The notes beneath the pieces were generated by a model, which worked only from the letters and a program-made list of their open reading frames with translations, was not told the DNA's origin and ran no database searches. Below are positions 6,922 to 13,975 of a stretch of DNA of 62,898 bases, piece by piece. The position numbers were made by a program, and so were the translations under genes. The DNA is from an uncultured Lachnospiraceae bacterium (GTDB taxonomy: Bacteria; Bacillota; Clostridia; Lachnospirales; Lachnospiraceae), in assembly GCA_947632515.1 (NCBI GenBank), contig CANRPO010000020.1, positions 1 through 62,898 on the forward strand. The letters are read 5' to 3'. Each line of letters starts with the position of its first letter. Position 1 is the first letter of the stretch.

Positions 6922-7797
6922 ATGGAAAACACAAACGCAATCGCAGAATTTGAGAACAAGACCCCCGCCGTCCGCCCCGTTGGCGCTGAAATGGCAACTA
7001 CCCGTGAGGCCCAGGAGGTACAAGTCGCCATGGTGGTTGCCCAGCGTTTCCCCCGTGACCCCGTGACGGCCTACAACCGCATAATGGCGGACTGTTCCCG
7101 GCGTTCTCTGGCGGAGAAGGCGATGTACGAGTACACCAGAGGTGGCACGGCTGTCACCGGCCCGTCTATTCATCTTGCAAAGGCTCTGGCCCGCGGCTGG
7201 GGCAATCTTGACAGCGGGTTCAAGGTGCTGGAGTCCACACCGAAGGAGTCCACCGTCATGGCCTACTGCTGGGACTTGGAAACCAACTACCGGGAGGCGC
7301 GGGTCTTTACCGTACCCAACATCCGGCAGACTCGGCAGGGGTCGTATGCGCTGACAGACCCCCGCGATATTTACGAGAACATTGCAAACCAGGCGTCCCG
7401 CCGGGAGAGGGCTTGCATACTGGCAATCATCCCCTCTGACATCGTGGACGCGGCTATGGGCCAGTGCAACGCCACACTGGGAGGCAACTCCGATAAGCCC
7501 GTCATTGACCGGGTGCGGAACATGGTCAAGCGGTTCTCCGACGAGTTTGACATCACACAGGATATGTTGGAGGCGTACATCGGGCGCAACGCGGACGCTT
7601 TCACGCTCCAGAGCATCACCCGGCTGGGCAACGTCTACAATGCCCTGAAAGACGGGACGCAGAGCGTGGAGGACTTCAAGCGTTCTATCACCCCGAAGAA
7701 GTCCGATAAGAAGGGCGGTAAAGATGTAGTCGCTCCCACCCCCTCCCCTGCTGATGGTAACCAGGAGGGCGGTCAAGTCGGGCTGGACGATCTGTAA
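6922..7797 (+). CDS. Putative single-strand annealing protein (RecT-like)
   Basis: 291 residues with AAGGAGG before ATG. It lies in the slot used by RecT/Erf annealing proteins, between DUF1351 and the MBL-fold/SSB pair. The core has GTAVTGPSIHLAKALARGWG, AYCWDLETNYREAR and NIANQASRRERACILAIIP, conserved in this phage group. The C-terminal 45 residues are a charged, Pro/Ser-rich tail (SPADGNQEGGQVGLDDL) like that of other annealing proteins. I recognise the family by context more than by a diagnostic motif. The role would be strand annealing during recombination and replication. Confidence 0.6.
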   Translation: MENTNAIAEFENKTPAVRPVGAEMATTREAQEVQVAMVVAQRFPRDPVTAYNRIMADCSRRSLAEKAMYEYTRGGTAVTGPSIHLAKALARGWGNLDSGFKVLESTPKESTVMAYCWDLETNYREARVFTVPNIRQTRQGSYALTDPRDIYENIANQASRRERACILAIIPSDIVDAAMGQCNATLGGNSDKPVIDRVRNMVKRFSDEFDITQDMLEAYIGRNADAFTLQSITRLGNVYNALKDGTQSVEDFKRSITPKKSDKKGGKDVVAPTPSPADGNQEGGQVGLDDL

Positions 7798-7811
7798 GGG
7801 GTGATATGTAC

Positions 7812-8228
7812 ATGGCAAAAGATGCAGGGCTAATTCGCTTGTGTGGTGTTCACGAGCTGTCCGCCGTCGAGCTTACGACAAAGAAAATCGATGACGGTTT
7901 TGGCGGCGTGGAAACTTGTGGCACTATCCTATTTACTCTGGATGGCGTGACCTACGAAATGGTGGAAGACCCAGATGATGGGTATAGAAGCTACCATAGA
8001 GACATACACATTTCCGATTGCGAGCCAAAGTATAAATTCCCAAGCGTTAAAGTCCTCTGCTACATGATGGAAGACACGCCCTATGATAATAACAATATTA
8101 TCGTTATGCGTGACCTGGAAAATGGAGAAACCATACTTGAAGCTGGCACTGAGAATTACGATGATTATTACCCGTGTTGCCACTTTGAATGGATGCCAGA
8201 AAAAATGGCGGTGAACGAGAAAAAATGA
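7812..8228 (+). CDS. Early protein, unknown
   Basis: About 138 residues from ATG 7812, which is 8 nt after GGGGTG; an ATG at 7806 is too close to that site. Acidic, with many Asp/Tyr (DDGYRSYHRDIHISD, NYDDYYPCCHFEW). The stop overlaps the MBL-fold gene start (ATGA). No recognisable motif. Confidence 0.6.
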   Translation: MAKDAGLIRLCGVHELSAVELTTKKIDDGFGGVETCGTILFTLDGVTYEMVEDPDDGYRSYHRDIHISDCEPKYKFPSVKVLCYMMEDTPYDNNNIIVMRDLENGETILEAGTENYDDYYPCCHFEWMPEKMAVNEKK

Positions 8229-8881
8229 CACACGAAGTCCTGGCGACCGGATCGAAAGGTAACTGCCTGATACTCAATAGCATTCTGGCCCTTGACATGG
8301 GGGTGACGGCAAAAGCCGTTTCCCCCTACATTAAGACCCTGCGGCTGGTGTTCTGCGGCCATGAGCACGGCGACCATTTCAAACGCTCCACCATCCGCAA
8401 GCTGGCCCAAGAGAGGCCCGGATTGCGCTTTTGCGGAGGGCCGTGGATGGCCGAGAAATTCCTTGGCGCCGGAGTTCAAGCCCGGAATATTGACGTTCTG
8501 GAGGCAGGAAAGACATACGACTACGGGGCGTTTCAGATCGAACCCGTTCCTCTCCACCATGACGTTCCGAACTACGGCGTGAAAATCTACATGGGCGGTG
8601 AGAAAATCTTTTACGCCGTGGACACGGGTTTTATCAACGATGTGGAGGCCAAAGACTTTACACTCTACGCAATCGAGGCGAACCACACTACCACCGACAT
8701 CGAGGCCAGAGCCACCGAAAAACTCGCAAAAGGCGAATTTGCCTACGAGATGAGGGCAGCGGCCACACATCTAAGCTACGAACAAGCCATGGATTGGCTC
8801 TACAAGAATATGGGGCCGACAAGTCAGTACGTGCTCCTACATCAACATTCAGAAACAGAAAAGAGGGCCGAAAATGCTTAA
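8225..8881 (+). CDS. MBL-fold metallohydrolase
   Basis: 218 residues of the metallo-beta-lactamase fold with the metal-binding motif HEHGDH (residues 46-51) and later ligands in VPLHHDVPNYG and YAVDTGF. Phage members of this fold commonly lie between the RecT-like gene and ssb and are thought to act in DNA recombination or end processing; the substrate is unproven. It overlaps both neighbours by a few bases. Confidence 0.8.
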   Translation: MTHEVLATGSKGNCLILNSILALDMGVTAKAVSPYIKTLRLVFCGHEHGDHFKRSTIRKLAQERPGLRFCGGPWMAEKFLGAGVQARNIDVLEAGKTYDYGAFQIEPVPLHHDVPNYGVKIYMGGEKIFYAVDTGFINDVEAKDFTLYAIEANHTTTDIEARATEKLAKGEFAYEMRAAATHLSYEQAMDWLYKNMGPTSQYVLLHQHSETEKRAENA

Positions 8882-9269
8882 TCATATCACAATAATGGGC
8901 CGCATGACTCACGACCCGGAGCTGCGCCGTACACAGTCTGGCGCACCCGTAGCGAGCTTCACGCTTGCGGTGGAACGCGACTTTAAGGACGACAGCGGCA
9001 CACGCGCCACGGACTTCATTGACTGTGCGGCCTGGCGCAACACGGCGGAGTTTGTCAGCAAGTACTTCACTAAAGGCATGATGGCTATCGCCTCCGGGCG
9101 GTTGCAGATACGCACTTGGAAGGACAAGGATGGCAATAACCGCAAGGCGGCGGAGGTCGTGGCCGACAGCGTATATTTCGGAGAAACGAAACGCAGCGAT
9201 AGAAGTGAGGCGGCTCAGACGAGCGGTTTTGCGGAACTGTCAGACGACGATGGCGACATCCCGTTCTAA
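8874..9269 (+). CDS. ssb: Single-stranded DNA-binding protein
   Basis: A 131-residue OB-fold SSB (NHITIMGRMTHDPELRRTQS, VASFTLAVERDF, DFIDCAAWRNTAEFV). The acidic C-terminal tip DDDGDIPF is the usual docking peptide for replication and repair partners. It is slightly short for the family but complete, and is translationally coupled to the MBL-fold gene. Confidence 0.95.
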   Translation: MLNHITIMGRMTHDPELRRTQSGAPVASFTLAVERDFKDDSGTRATDFIDCAAWRNTAEFVSKYFTKGMMAIASGRLQIRTWKDKDGNNRKAAEVVADSVYFGETKRSDRSEAAQTSGFAELSDDDGDIPF

Positions 9270-9282
9270 TGGAGGTGCGGAC

Positions 9283-9420
9283 ATGATTTACAAGCTCTAC
9301 AAATACGTCAACGGCGAATGGTACTGGTGGTGCGACTACACCGACCCCGTGCGGCTGGCTCAGGCGGCGAACGAGCTGGGGCGGCTGGGGCTGGAGGTCA
9401 AGGTGGAGGTGGTTGAATGA
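9283..9420 (+). CDS. Small early protein, unknown
   Basis: 45 residues behind GGAGGTG. Tyr/Trp-rich start (YKLYKYVNGEWYWWCDY) followed by an amphipathic helix (RLAQAANELGRLGLEVKVEV). The stop overlaps the next start. Function is unknown. Confidence 0.6.
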   Translation: MIYKLYKYVNGEWYWWCDYTDPVRLAQAANELGRLGLEVKVEVVE

Positions 9421-9665
9421 GCGAATACGATGGCACAAACCCTTGTAATACTTGCTCTTGCGTGGACAAAGGCGATTGCCAAGGATGCGTATTAAATCGG
9501 GTGTGGAGCAGACATGGAGAATGTGGGAATACAAGGTGCTTTTGCAATTATGAGTGCGGTTGTCTATTGAGCCTTGATGATGTATGCAAAGCGTCTGACT
9601 GTTACATATCCGAAGACGATGATGTGGAGGATGATGACCATGACCCAGTGCAACCGCATACTTGA
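9417..9665 (+). CDS. Cysteine-rich protein, paralog of 18948-19166
   Basis: 82 residues with 13 Cys in its first two thirds (NPCNTCSC, GDCQGCVL, GECGNTRCFCNYECGCLL, VCKASDCYI), then an acidic tail (DDDVEDDDHD). The same cysteine pattern recurs in the protein at 18948-19166. A multi-metal cluster is likely. No named family is recognised. It overlaps both flanking genes. Confidence 0.65.
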   Translation: MSEYDGTNPCNTCSCVDKGDCQGCVLNRVWSRHGECGNTRCFCNYECGCLLSLDDVCKASDCYISEDDDVEDDDHDPVQPHT

Positions 9666-9855
9666 CCACCTCCAGCGCAACGGGTCTATCACGACCAAAG
9701 AGGCGTTTGAGCTATACGGCATTACAAGACTCTCAGGGCGTATGTGGGACTTGCGGAGGGCCGGGTACAAGATTATATCCGTCGCTACGGAGGGCGTAAA
9801 TCGGTACGGGGAGCCGGTGAGGTTCACGACGTACAGGATGGAGGGGCAGACATGA
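9640..9855 (+). CDS. Winged HTH phage protein
   Basis: 71 residues from ATG 9640, which is 9 nt after GGAGG (earlier ATGs are in frame). The pattern MTQCNRILDHLQRNGSITTK, then ELYGITRLSGRMWDLRRAG and NRYGEPVRFTTY, fits a widespread small winged-helix protein of Firmicutes phages. It probably binds DNA; the target is unknown. Confidence 0.75.
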   Translation: MTQCNRILDHLQRNGSITTKEAFELYGITRLSGRMWDLRRAGYKIISVATEGVNRYGEPVRFTTYRMEGQT

Positions 9856-10217
9856 GAGAGCTTATCGACAAAAAGGCTACCATAAAAGCACTGATGGCTG
9901 AATACAAAGAGTGTTCCCGTGATGGCGAAGAAATGGGCGGCGAGGCCGTATTGATGGCAGAAGGGCTCGACTCTGCGATAGATATTGTGAGAAGGCAACC
10001 GCCCGTTTCTGCTCCTGCCCCGGAACCATTGGAGTTTCCAACATTGCTATTCTCAAAAAGAATGGCAATCGCAAAGGCTTTTGACAGATGGTGTGAAGAA
10101 AATAATGCTGCCAGAAGCCCTGTAAATGTAGTCAGTTTTCTCCATATTAACCAGCTTATAGACGTAGACGCCGCTTGCAAGAAGATTGAGAAATGGGAAA
10201 AGGAGGCCACACAATGA
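9852..10217 (+). CDS. Early protein, unknown
   Basis: 121 residues, start overlapping the previous stop. The N-terminal MRELIDKKATIKALMAEYKE is a helix also seen in modified form in the protein at 10330 (MQELIDRGALLTELKTAKEG), a common lead-in of modular phage zinc proteins. A Pro-rich linker (PPVSAPAPEPLEF) separates a helical second half. No zinc ribbon is present. Function is unknown. Confidence 0.6.
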   Translation: MRELIDKKATIKALMAEYKECSRDGEEMGGEAVLMAEGLDSAIDIVRRQPPVSAPAPEPLEFPTLLFSKRMAIAKAFDRWCEENNAARSPVNVVSFLHINQLIDVDAACKKIEKWEKEATQ

Positions 10218-10342
10218 TTAAACGCAGCTGCGAAAACCCGCGCAAAATCTACTTCTGCCTTTTCGGGCGGCGGTACATATTCGAGGACGGCAAGTATGTC
10301 GGATGGTATAGGCCGGGGAGGAAAGAGAAATGCAAGAGCTGA
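10214..10342 (+). CDS. 42-residue basic peptide
   Basis: ATG overlaps the previous stop, behind AAAAGGAGG. Sequence features: KRSCENPRKIYFCLFGRRY and GWYRPGRKEKC, very basic and aromatic. It overlaps the next gene by 13 bp. The ribosome site and coupling support it. Function is unknown. Confidence 0.5.
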   Translation: MIKRSCENPRKIYFCLFGRRYIFEDGKYVGWYRPGRKEKCKS

Positions 10343-10686
10343 TTGATAGGGGTGCACTTTTGACGGAGTTAAAAACCGCAAAAGAGGGTTCAATGGTTGC
10401 AGTAAGACATATCCAAGAGCATGAAGTATATACCGCGGAATCCATTGCGCTTACAACATTCTCAATCGTTGAAGACGTGATAAACAACGCCCCCACCATC
10501 GATCCTGTGAAGCACGGGGTGTGGGTTGGCGAAGTCGACGGCTATGCGGACGGTTATATGATCTACGACCAATGGTATTGTGACCAGTGCAATCATTGCG
10601 AAGAAAATGATGAGCCTGATACGCTACCAAATTACTGCCCGAGCTGTGGGGCGAAAATGAGCGTTTCCAAAAACTCCGATGAGTAA
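10330..10686 (+). CDS. Modular zinc-ribbon protein
   Basis: 118 residues: helical lead-in (residues 1-60), then a C-terminal zinc ribbon with CDQCNHCEEN and YCPSCGAKM. This module order is common in phage early operons, and the ribbon type recurs at 11049 and 21243. The stop overlaps the nuclease-like gene downstream. Confidence 0.65.
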   Translation: MQELIDRGALLTELKTAKEGSMVAVRHIQEHEVYTAESIALTTFSIVEDVINNAPTIDPVKHGVWVGEVDGYADGYMIYDQWYCDQCNHCEENDEPDTLPNYCPSCGAKMSVSKNSDE

Positions 10687-11038
10687 ATACCACTCCAAGA
10701 AAATCCAGGCGGACGGGCAGACCTTCGACAGCCGGAAGGAATACGGACGATGGTGCGCCCTCCGCCTGATGGAACGGTCCGGGGAGATAACAGACCTCCG
10801 GCGGCAAGTGAAATACGTCCTGATCCCTGCGCAGTACGGACCGTCTACGGTGGGACCAAGAGGCGGTGTGAAGCGGGGGCCGCTGCTGGAAAGAGAATGC
10901 GCATATATAGCGGATTTTGTGTACCAGCGGGACGGGAAGACCGTGGTAGAAGATGCAAAAGGCGTCAGGACTGCGGCGTATAAAATCAAGCGTAAGCTGA
11001 TGTTGGAGCGGTACGGGATAAGGATTTTGGAGACATAG
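10679..11038 (+). CDS. DUF1064 nuclease-like protein
   Basis: 119 residues matching DUF1064, a phage family related to small endonucleases of the Holliday-junction/Vsr type. Visible core: SKKIQADGQTFDSRKEYGRW (substrate-side Glu), the FVYQRDGKTVVEDAKG strand pair with possible catalytic Asp/Glu/Lys, then YKIKRKLMLERYGIRI. Probable DNA processing in recombination or replication; activity not proven. Confidence 0.7.
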   Translation: MSKYHSKKIQADGQTFDSRKEYGRWCALRLMERSGEITDLRRQVKYVLIPAQYGPSTVGPRGGVKRGPLLERECAYIADFVYQRDGKTVVEDAKGVRTAAYKIKRKLMLERYGIRILET

Positions 11039-11048
11039 GAGGTAGGAA

Positions 11049-11384
11049 ATGTCGATTGAGGAAACGATAAAATCTCTCAAAAATGACTGGTTTGTTTCTC
11101 TATTCGGTCAATTATGCGTTGACATGGATAAAAAGGATAAATTTCTGGAAGCCGTTGGTATGGCAATATCCGCCCTCCGTGCCCAGCAGGAGGCAGAGAA
11201 AGGATGTAAGTATTGCCGCGATGGTGAGGTCATTGCATGGGATATGTGCAACGATGCCGTGACGATTCAGACAGACGGTCGAATCCACATCATCGGCGGC
11301 GGGGATTGGGAGTGCGAGATTAACTACTGCCCGATGTGCGGTAGACAACTCCGCCGCCCGCCAAAGGAGGCCCACAATGTCTGA
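11049..11384 (+). CDS. Zinc-ribbon protein
   Basis: 111 residues with two Cys pairs far apart (KGCKYCRDGE and YCPMCGRQL) that close one ribbon, and a helical N-terminus (EETIKSLKNDW, FLEAVGMAISALRAQQE). Start ATG behind TAGGAGGTAGG. Function is unknown. Confidence 0.65.
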   Translation: MSIEETIKSLKNDWFVSLFGQLCVDMDKKDKFLEAVGMAISALRAQQEAEKGCKYCRDGEVIAWDMCNDAVTIQTDGRIHIIGGGDWECEINYCPMCGRQLRRPPKEAHNV

Positions 11385-11610
11385 TATGCTCCCCTGCCCC
11401 TTTTGTGGCGGAGAGGTGACGATTGAGAAGGACTACACCGCTAATTGTTTCGGCGAGGAAAAGGTTACGCTGCGGACCGAATGTACCGCCTGTGAGGCAA
11501 AACCCTATTGGGAGACGGTGCAAGGGACTACGGACAAGCTCCGGGAACTACGGGAGAAAATCGAGACGGCGGAGTTTGAACTGAAAGAAAAGTGGAACAA
11601 AAGGAAGTGA
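11377..11610 (+). CDS. Lar-like zinc-ribbon protein
   Basis: 77 residues beginning with the restriction-alleviation (Lar) type ribbon [11 protein letters not shown], with the second Cys pair in [11 protein letters not shown] and a long C-terminal helix. Lar in the Rac prophage eases EcoKI restriction; extension to this protein is by motif only. Confidence 0.6.
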   Translation: MSDMLPCPFCGGEVTIEKDYTANCFGEEKVTLRTECTACEAKPYWETVQGTTDKLRELREKIETAEFELKEKWNKRK

Positions 11611-11615
11611 TTAAC

Positions 11616-12491
11616 TTGACTGATGCCGATGTCCCTGTTGACGTTGCAGATATACAAACGATTAAAGATAATCTGGCAAGTCTGTCTGATTGCGTTATGA
11701 GTTTGAGGCACTTGATACGTCAACTTGAGATTGCAACCGGCTCTGTAAAAGTTCCGATGTGTTCTTTTTGTGGCAATAATCCAGTTTACGCAAGAGGGCT
11801 ATGCAGGAACTGTTACGGCAGGGCACTCTCAAGAGGTACGCCGGAGTACGCAGAAAAAAGGACTAACAAGCAAAAAGAGGCCGCCGAGGCTAAAAGGGAG
11901 GAAAAAAGAAACAAACTTCTTAACTGGCAGTTGGAGATTGCAAGGGCGGTTATCCCGGATTTGGGGCCTTATTCAGATTTGCCGGAAACGGTGGAGTACG
12001 TTATCAAAAACCTTCTTACTGAAAGAGAGTGCGAAGTCCTTATCTCACGATATAAAGACGGCAAAACTCTCCGTGAAATCGGACGAAATTTTGGCTTAAC
12101 GCAAGAGCGCATAAGACAAGTTGAGGCAAAGGCACTTCGGAAACTACGGCACAGTAGCAGGAGCCACATTATTCAGGTTGGGCTTGAAGCAATCGAGAGA
12201 GAAAAAACTGAAACGCAGGAACTTAAAGAAAAAGGAATTTATGACGCAATCAATTCAGCACAGAAAATCAGCCTTGGTAATTGGGGCTTGTCGGTAAGAG
12301 CCTATAACTGCCTTTTTAGAGCTTCCGGCTGGATTGGATATACTTTCAACACGGTTGCAGACTTACTGATTTTTCTCAAAGATGGGCATAGCTTTCGGGA
12401 AATAAGAAACCTCGGCGCACAGACAGAAAGAGAAATCATGGAAAAGCTCAAAGCGGATTACAAAGAGTTTTTCGATGGATTGGAGGAGTGA
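11616..12491 (+). CDS. Sigma region 4 / alpha-CTD fusion regulator
   Basis: About 291 residues from TTG 11616 behind AGGAAGTGAT; a GTG 8 codons earlier is possible. A Cys4 finger at about 49-66 ([16 protein letters not shown]) is followed by a basic helix. Sigma-70 region 4 follows at about 134-180 ([33 protein letters not shown]). Residues 225-278 ([31 protein letters not shown]) resemble the RNA polymerase alpha-subunit C-terminal domain. It therefore joins two polymerase DNA-contact modules and is a good candidate for the switch to late transcription. Confidence 0.75.
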   Translation: MTDADVPVDVADIQTIKDNLASLSDCVMSLRHLIRQLEIATGSVKVPMCSFCGNNPVYARGLCRNCYGRALSRGTPEYAEKRTNKQKEAAEAKREEKRNKLLNWQLEIARAVIPDLGPYSDLPETVEYVIKNLLTERECEVLISRYKDGKTLREIGRNFGLTQERIRQVEAKALRKLRHSSRSHIIQVGLEAIEREKTETQELKEKGIYDAINSAQKISLGNWGLSVRAYNCLFRASGWIGYTFNTVADLLIFLKDGHSFREIRNLGAQTEREIMEKLKADYKEFFDGLEE

Positions 12492-12498
12492 TATGTGA

Positions 12499-13416
12499 AT
12501 GTCACGAACAAGAGACAATTCGCTTGATTACTTCCCGTTAGATGTCGATTTCTTCTCGGACTCACGAATACGGCGGTTGCACGGGCGGTTTGGCTCGGAC
12601 GGGCCAATGTTCCTCATATACATCTTCTGCCGATGTTACGGCGGGGAAGGGTACTACATAGAGGCCAACGACGACTTCTATGAGGACGCCGCTTTAGACA
12701 TAGGTTGCACCGTTGAGAAAATAGGGTTGATGCTGAACTACCTGTTGGATAAATCACTGCTGGACAGCACATTGTTCAATACGGTCAAGGTTCTCACTTC
12801 CCACGGCATACAGGCTCAATATCAAAAGTCCAAAAAAGGCTGCAAAAGAGATATTGAGGTAGATGAAACTCTTTGGGTTTTAGACGAGGCTAAAACGGAA
12901 GAGTTTGTTAAGGTGTGCCATTCAAAAAATAATTCCGAGAAAAACGGGCATTTTTCCGGGAAAAAAGACGATATTTCCGGGAATTATCCGCAAAGTAAAG
13001 GAAATGAAATTAAAGAAAATGAAATGAAAGAAAAGGAAAGGAGTTTATCTGTTTCTAACGAAACAGATTGCCGGAATGACTTCCGGCGTGTCATGGAGGC
13101 GTGGAACGATTTAGGGCTTGCGAAGGTGTCCCGTATCACAAGCGGGAGTGACCGATACAAGCAACTTAACCGACGGTTGAAAGACTACGGCGTAGATGAA
13201 GTTTTGCGGGCCATCGTGAACGTCAGCAATTCGGATTTCCTTATGGGACGTGCTGGCGGGAATAGGCCGTTTGAGGCGACTTTCGATTGGTTCATAAAGC
13301 CCAACAACTTCCAGAAAGTCCTTGACGGCAATTACGCAAACCGGCGGCGTGGTGGTGAGCAACAAAGCTCCAACCCGTTCCTTGACCTCTTGGAGGACGA
13401 ATATGGACAGAAATGA
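12499..13416 (+). CDS. Replication initiator/organiser (DUF4373, DnaD-like)
   Basis: 305 residues. The N-terminal half matches the Lin1244/Lin1753 (DUF4373) domain (SLDYFPLDVDFFSDSRIRRL, FLIYIFCRCYGGEGYY). A Lys/Glu/Asn-rich linker spans about 150-195, and the C-terminal part resembles the DnaD tail (AWNDLGLAKVSRI, FLMGRAGGNRPFEATFDWFI). Such proteins load the replisome at the phage origin. It is followed by the loader-like gene, and no phage DnaB-type helicase is visible, so host helicase recruitment is likely. Confidence 0.75.
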   Translation: MSRTRDNSLDYFPLDVDFFSDSRIRRLHGRFGSDGPMFLIYIFCRCYGGEGYYIEANDDFYEDAALDIGCTVEKIGLMLNYLLDKSLLDSTLFNTVKVLTSHGIQAQYQKSKKGCKRDIEVDETLWVLDEAKTEEFVKVCHSKNNSEKNGHFSGKKDDISGNYPQSKGNEIKENEMKEKERSLSVSNETDCRNDFRRVMEAWNDLGLAKVSRITSGSDRYKQLNRRLKDYGVDEVLRAIVNVSNSDFLMGRAGGNRPFEATFDWFIKPNNFQKVLDGNYANRRRGGEQQSSNPFLDLLEDEYGQK

Positions 13417-13975
13417 GACTTTGAAAGTGCTGGCCGTCCTGCGTGGCGCATACCCGAACTTCTACAAGGGCATGAGCGCACGGGAGGCCAACGACATTGC
13501 GGTTTTGTGGGAAGAAATGTTCCGGGAAGACCCATACGAGCTTGTGGGTGCCGCTGTTAAGGCTTTAATCGTCACGGACGAGCAAGGCTATCCGCCCCAT
13601 ATCGGGGCAGTCAAAGCTAAGATGCGGCAAATCACGGAGCCGAAGGAGCTTGGCGAGGCAGAGGCGTGGGCGATGGTCAAAAAGGCGTGCTCCAACGGCC
13701 TTTACGGGGCCAAAAAGGAGTTTGAAAAGCTCCCGCCCATCGTACAGAAAATCTTGGGAAGTCCAAGCCAGCTCCGGGATTGGGCGCTGTGCGGCTCCGA
13801 TGAGCTGGACACGGTGATAGCCTCCAACTTCCAGAGGGCCTACCGCACGGAGACGACCCGGCAGAGAGATTACAACGCCCTGCCACCGGACGTCCGGGCG
13901 CTTGCGGACAAGCTGAGTGAGCGGATGGCGCTGGACGGCAGGACGCAACCGGCGTTGACGGAGGGGACGGAATGA
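13403..13975 (+). CDS. Helicase loader/inhibitor-like protein (G39P type)
   Basis: 190 residues from ATG 13403 behind TGGAGG. The N-terminus fits SPP1 G39P-like loaders (KVLAVLRGAYPNFYKGMSA, WEEMFREDPYELVGAAVKAL). A helical C-terminus follows, with a segment (SPSQLRDWALCGSDELDTV) common in this family. It overlaps the initiator gene by 14 bp and the methyltransferase by 4 bp. Role: deliver or hold replicative helicase at the origin. Confidence 0.75.
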   Translation: MDRNETLKVLAVLRGAYPNFYKGMSAREANDIAVLWEEMFREDPYELVGAAVKALIVTDEQGYPPHIGAVKAKMRQITEPKELGEAEAWAMVKKACSNGLYGAKKEFEKLPPIVQKILGSPSQLRDWALCGSDELDTVIASNFQRAYRTETTRQRDYNALPPDVRALADKLSERMALDGRTQPALTEGTE

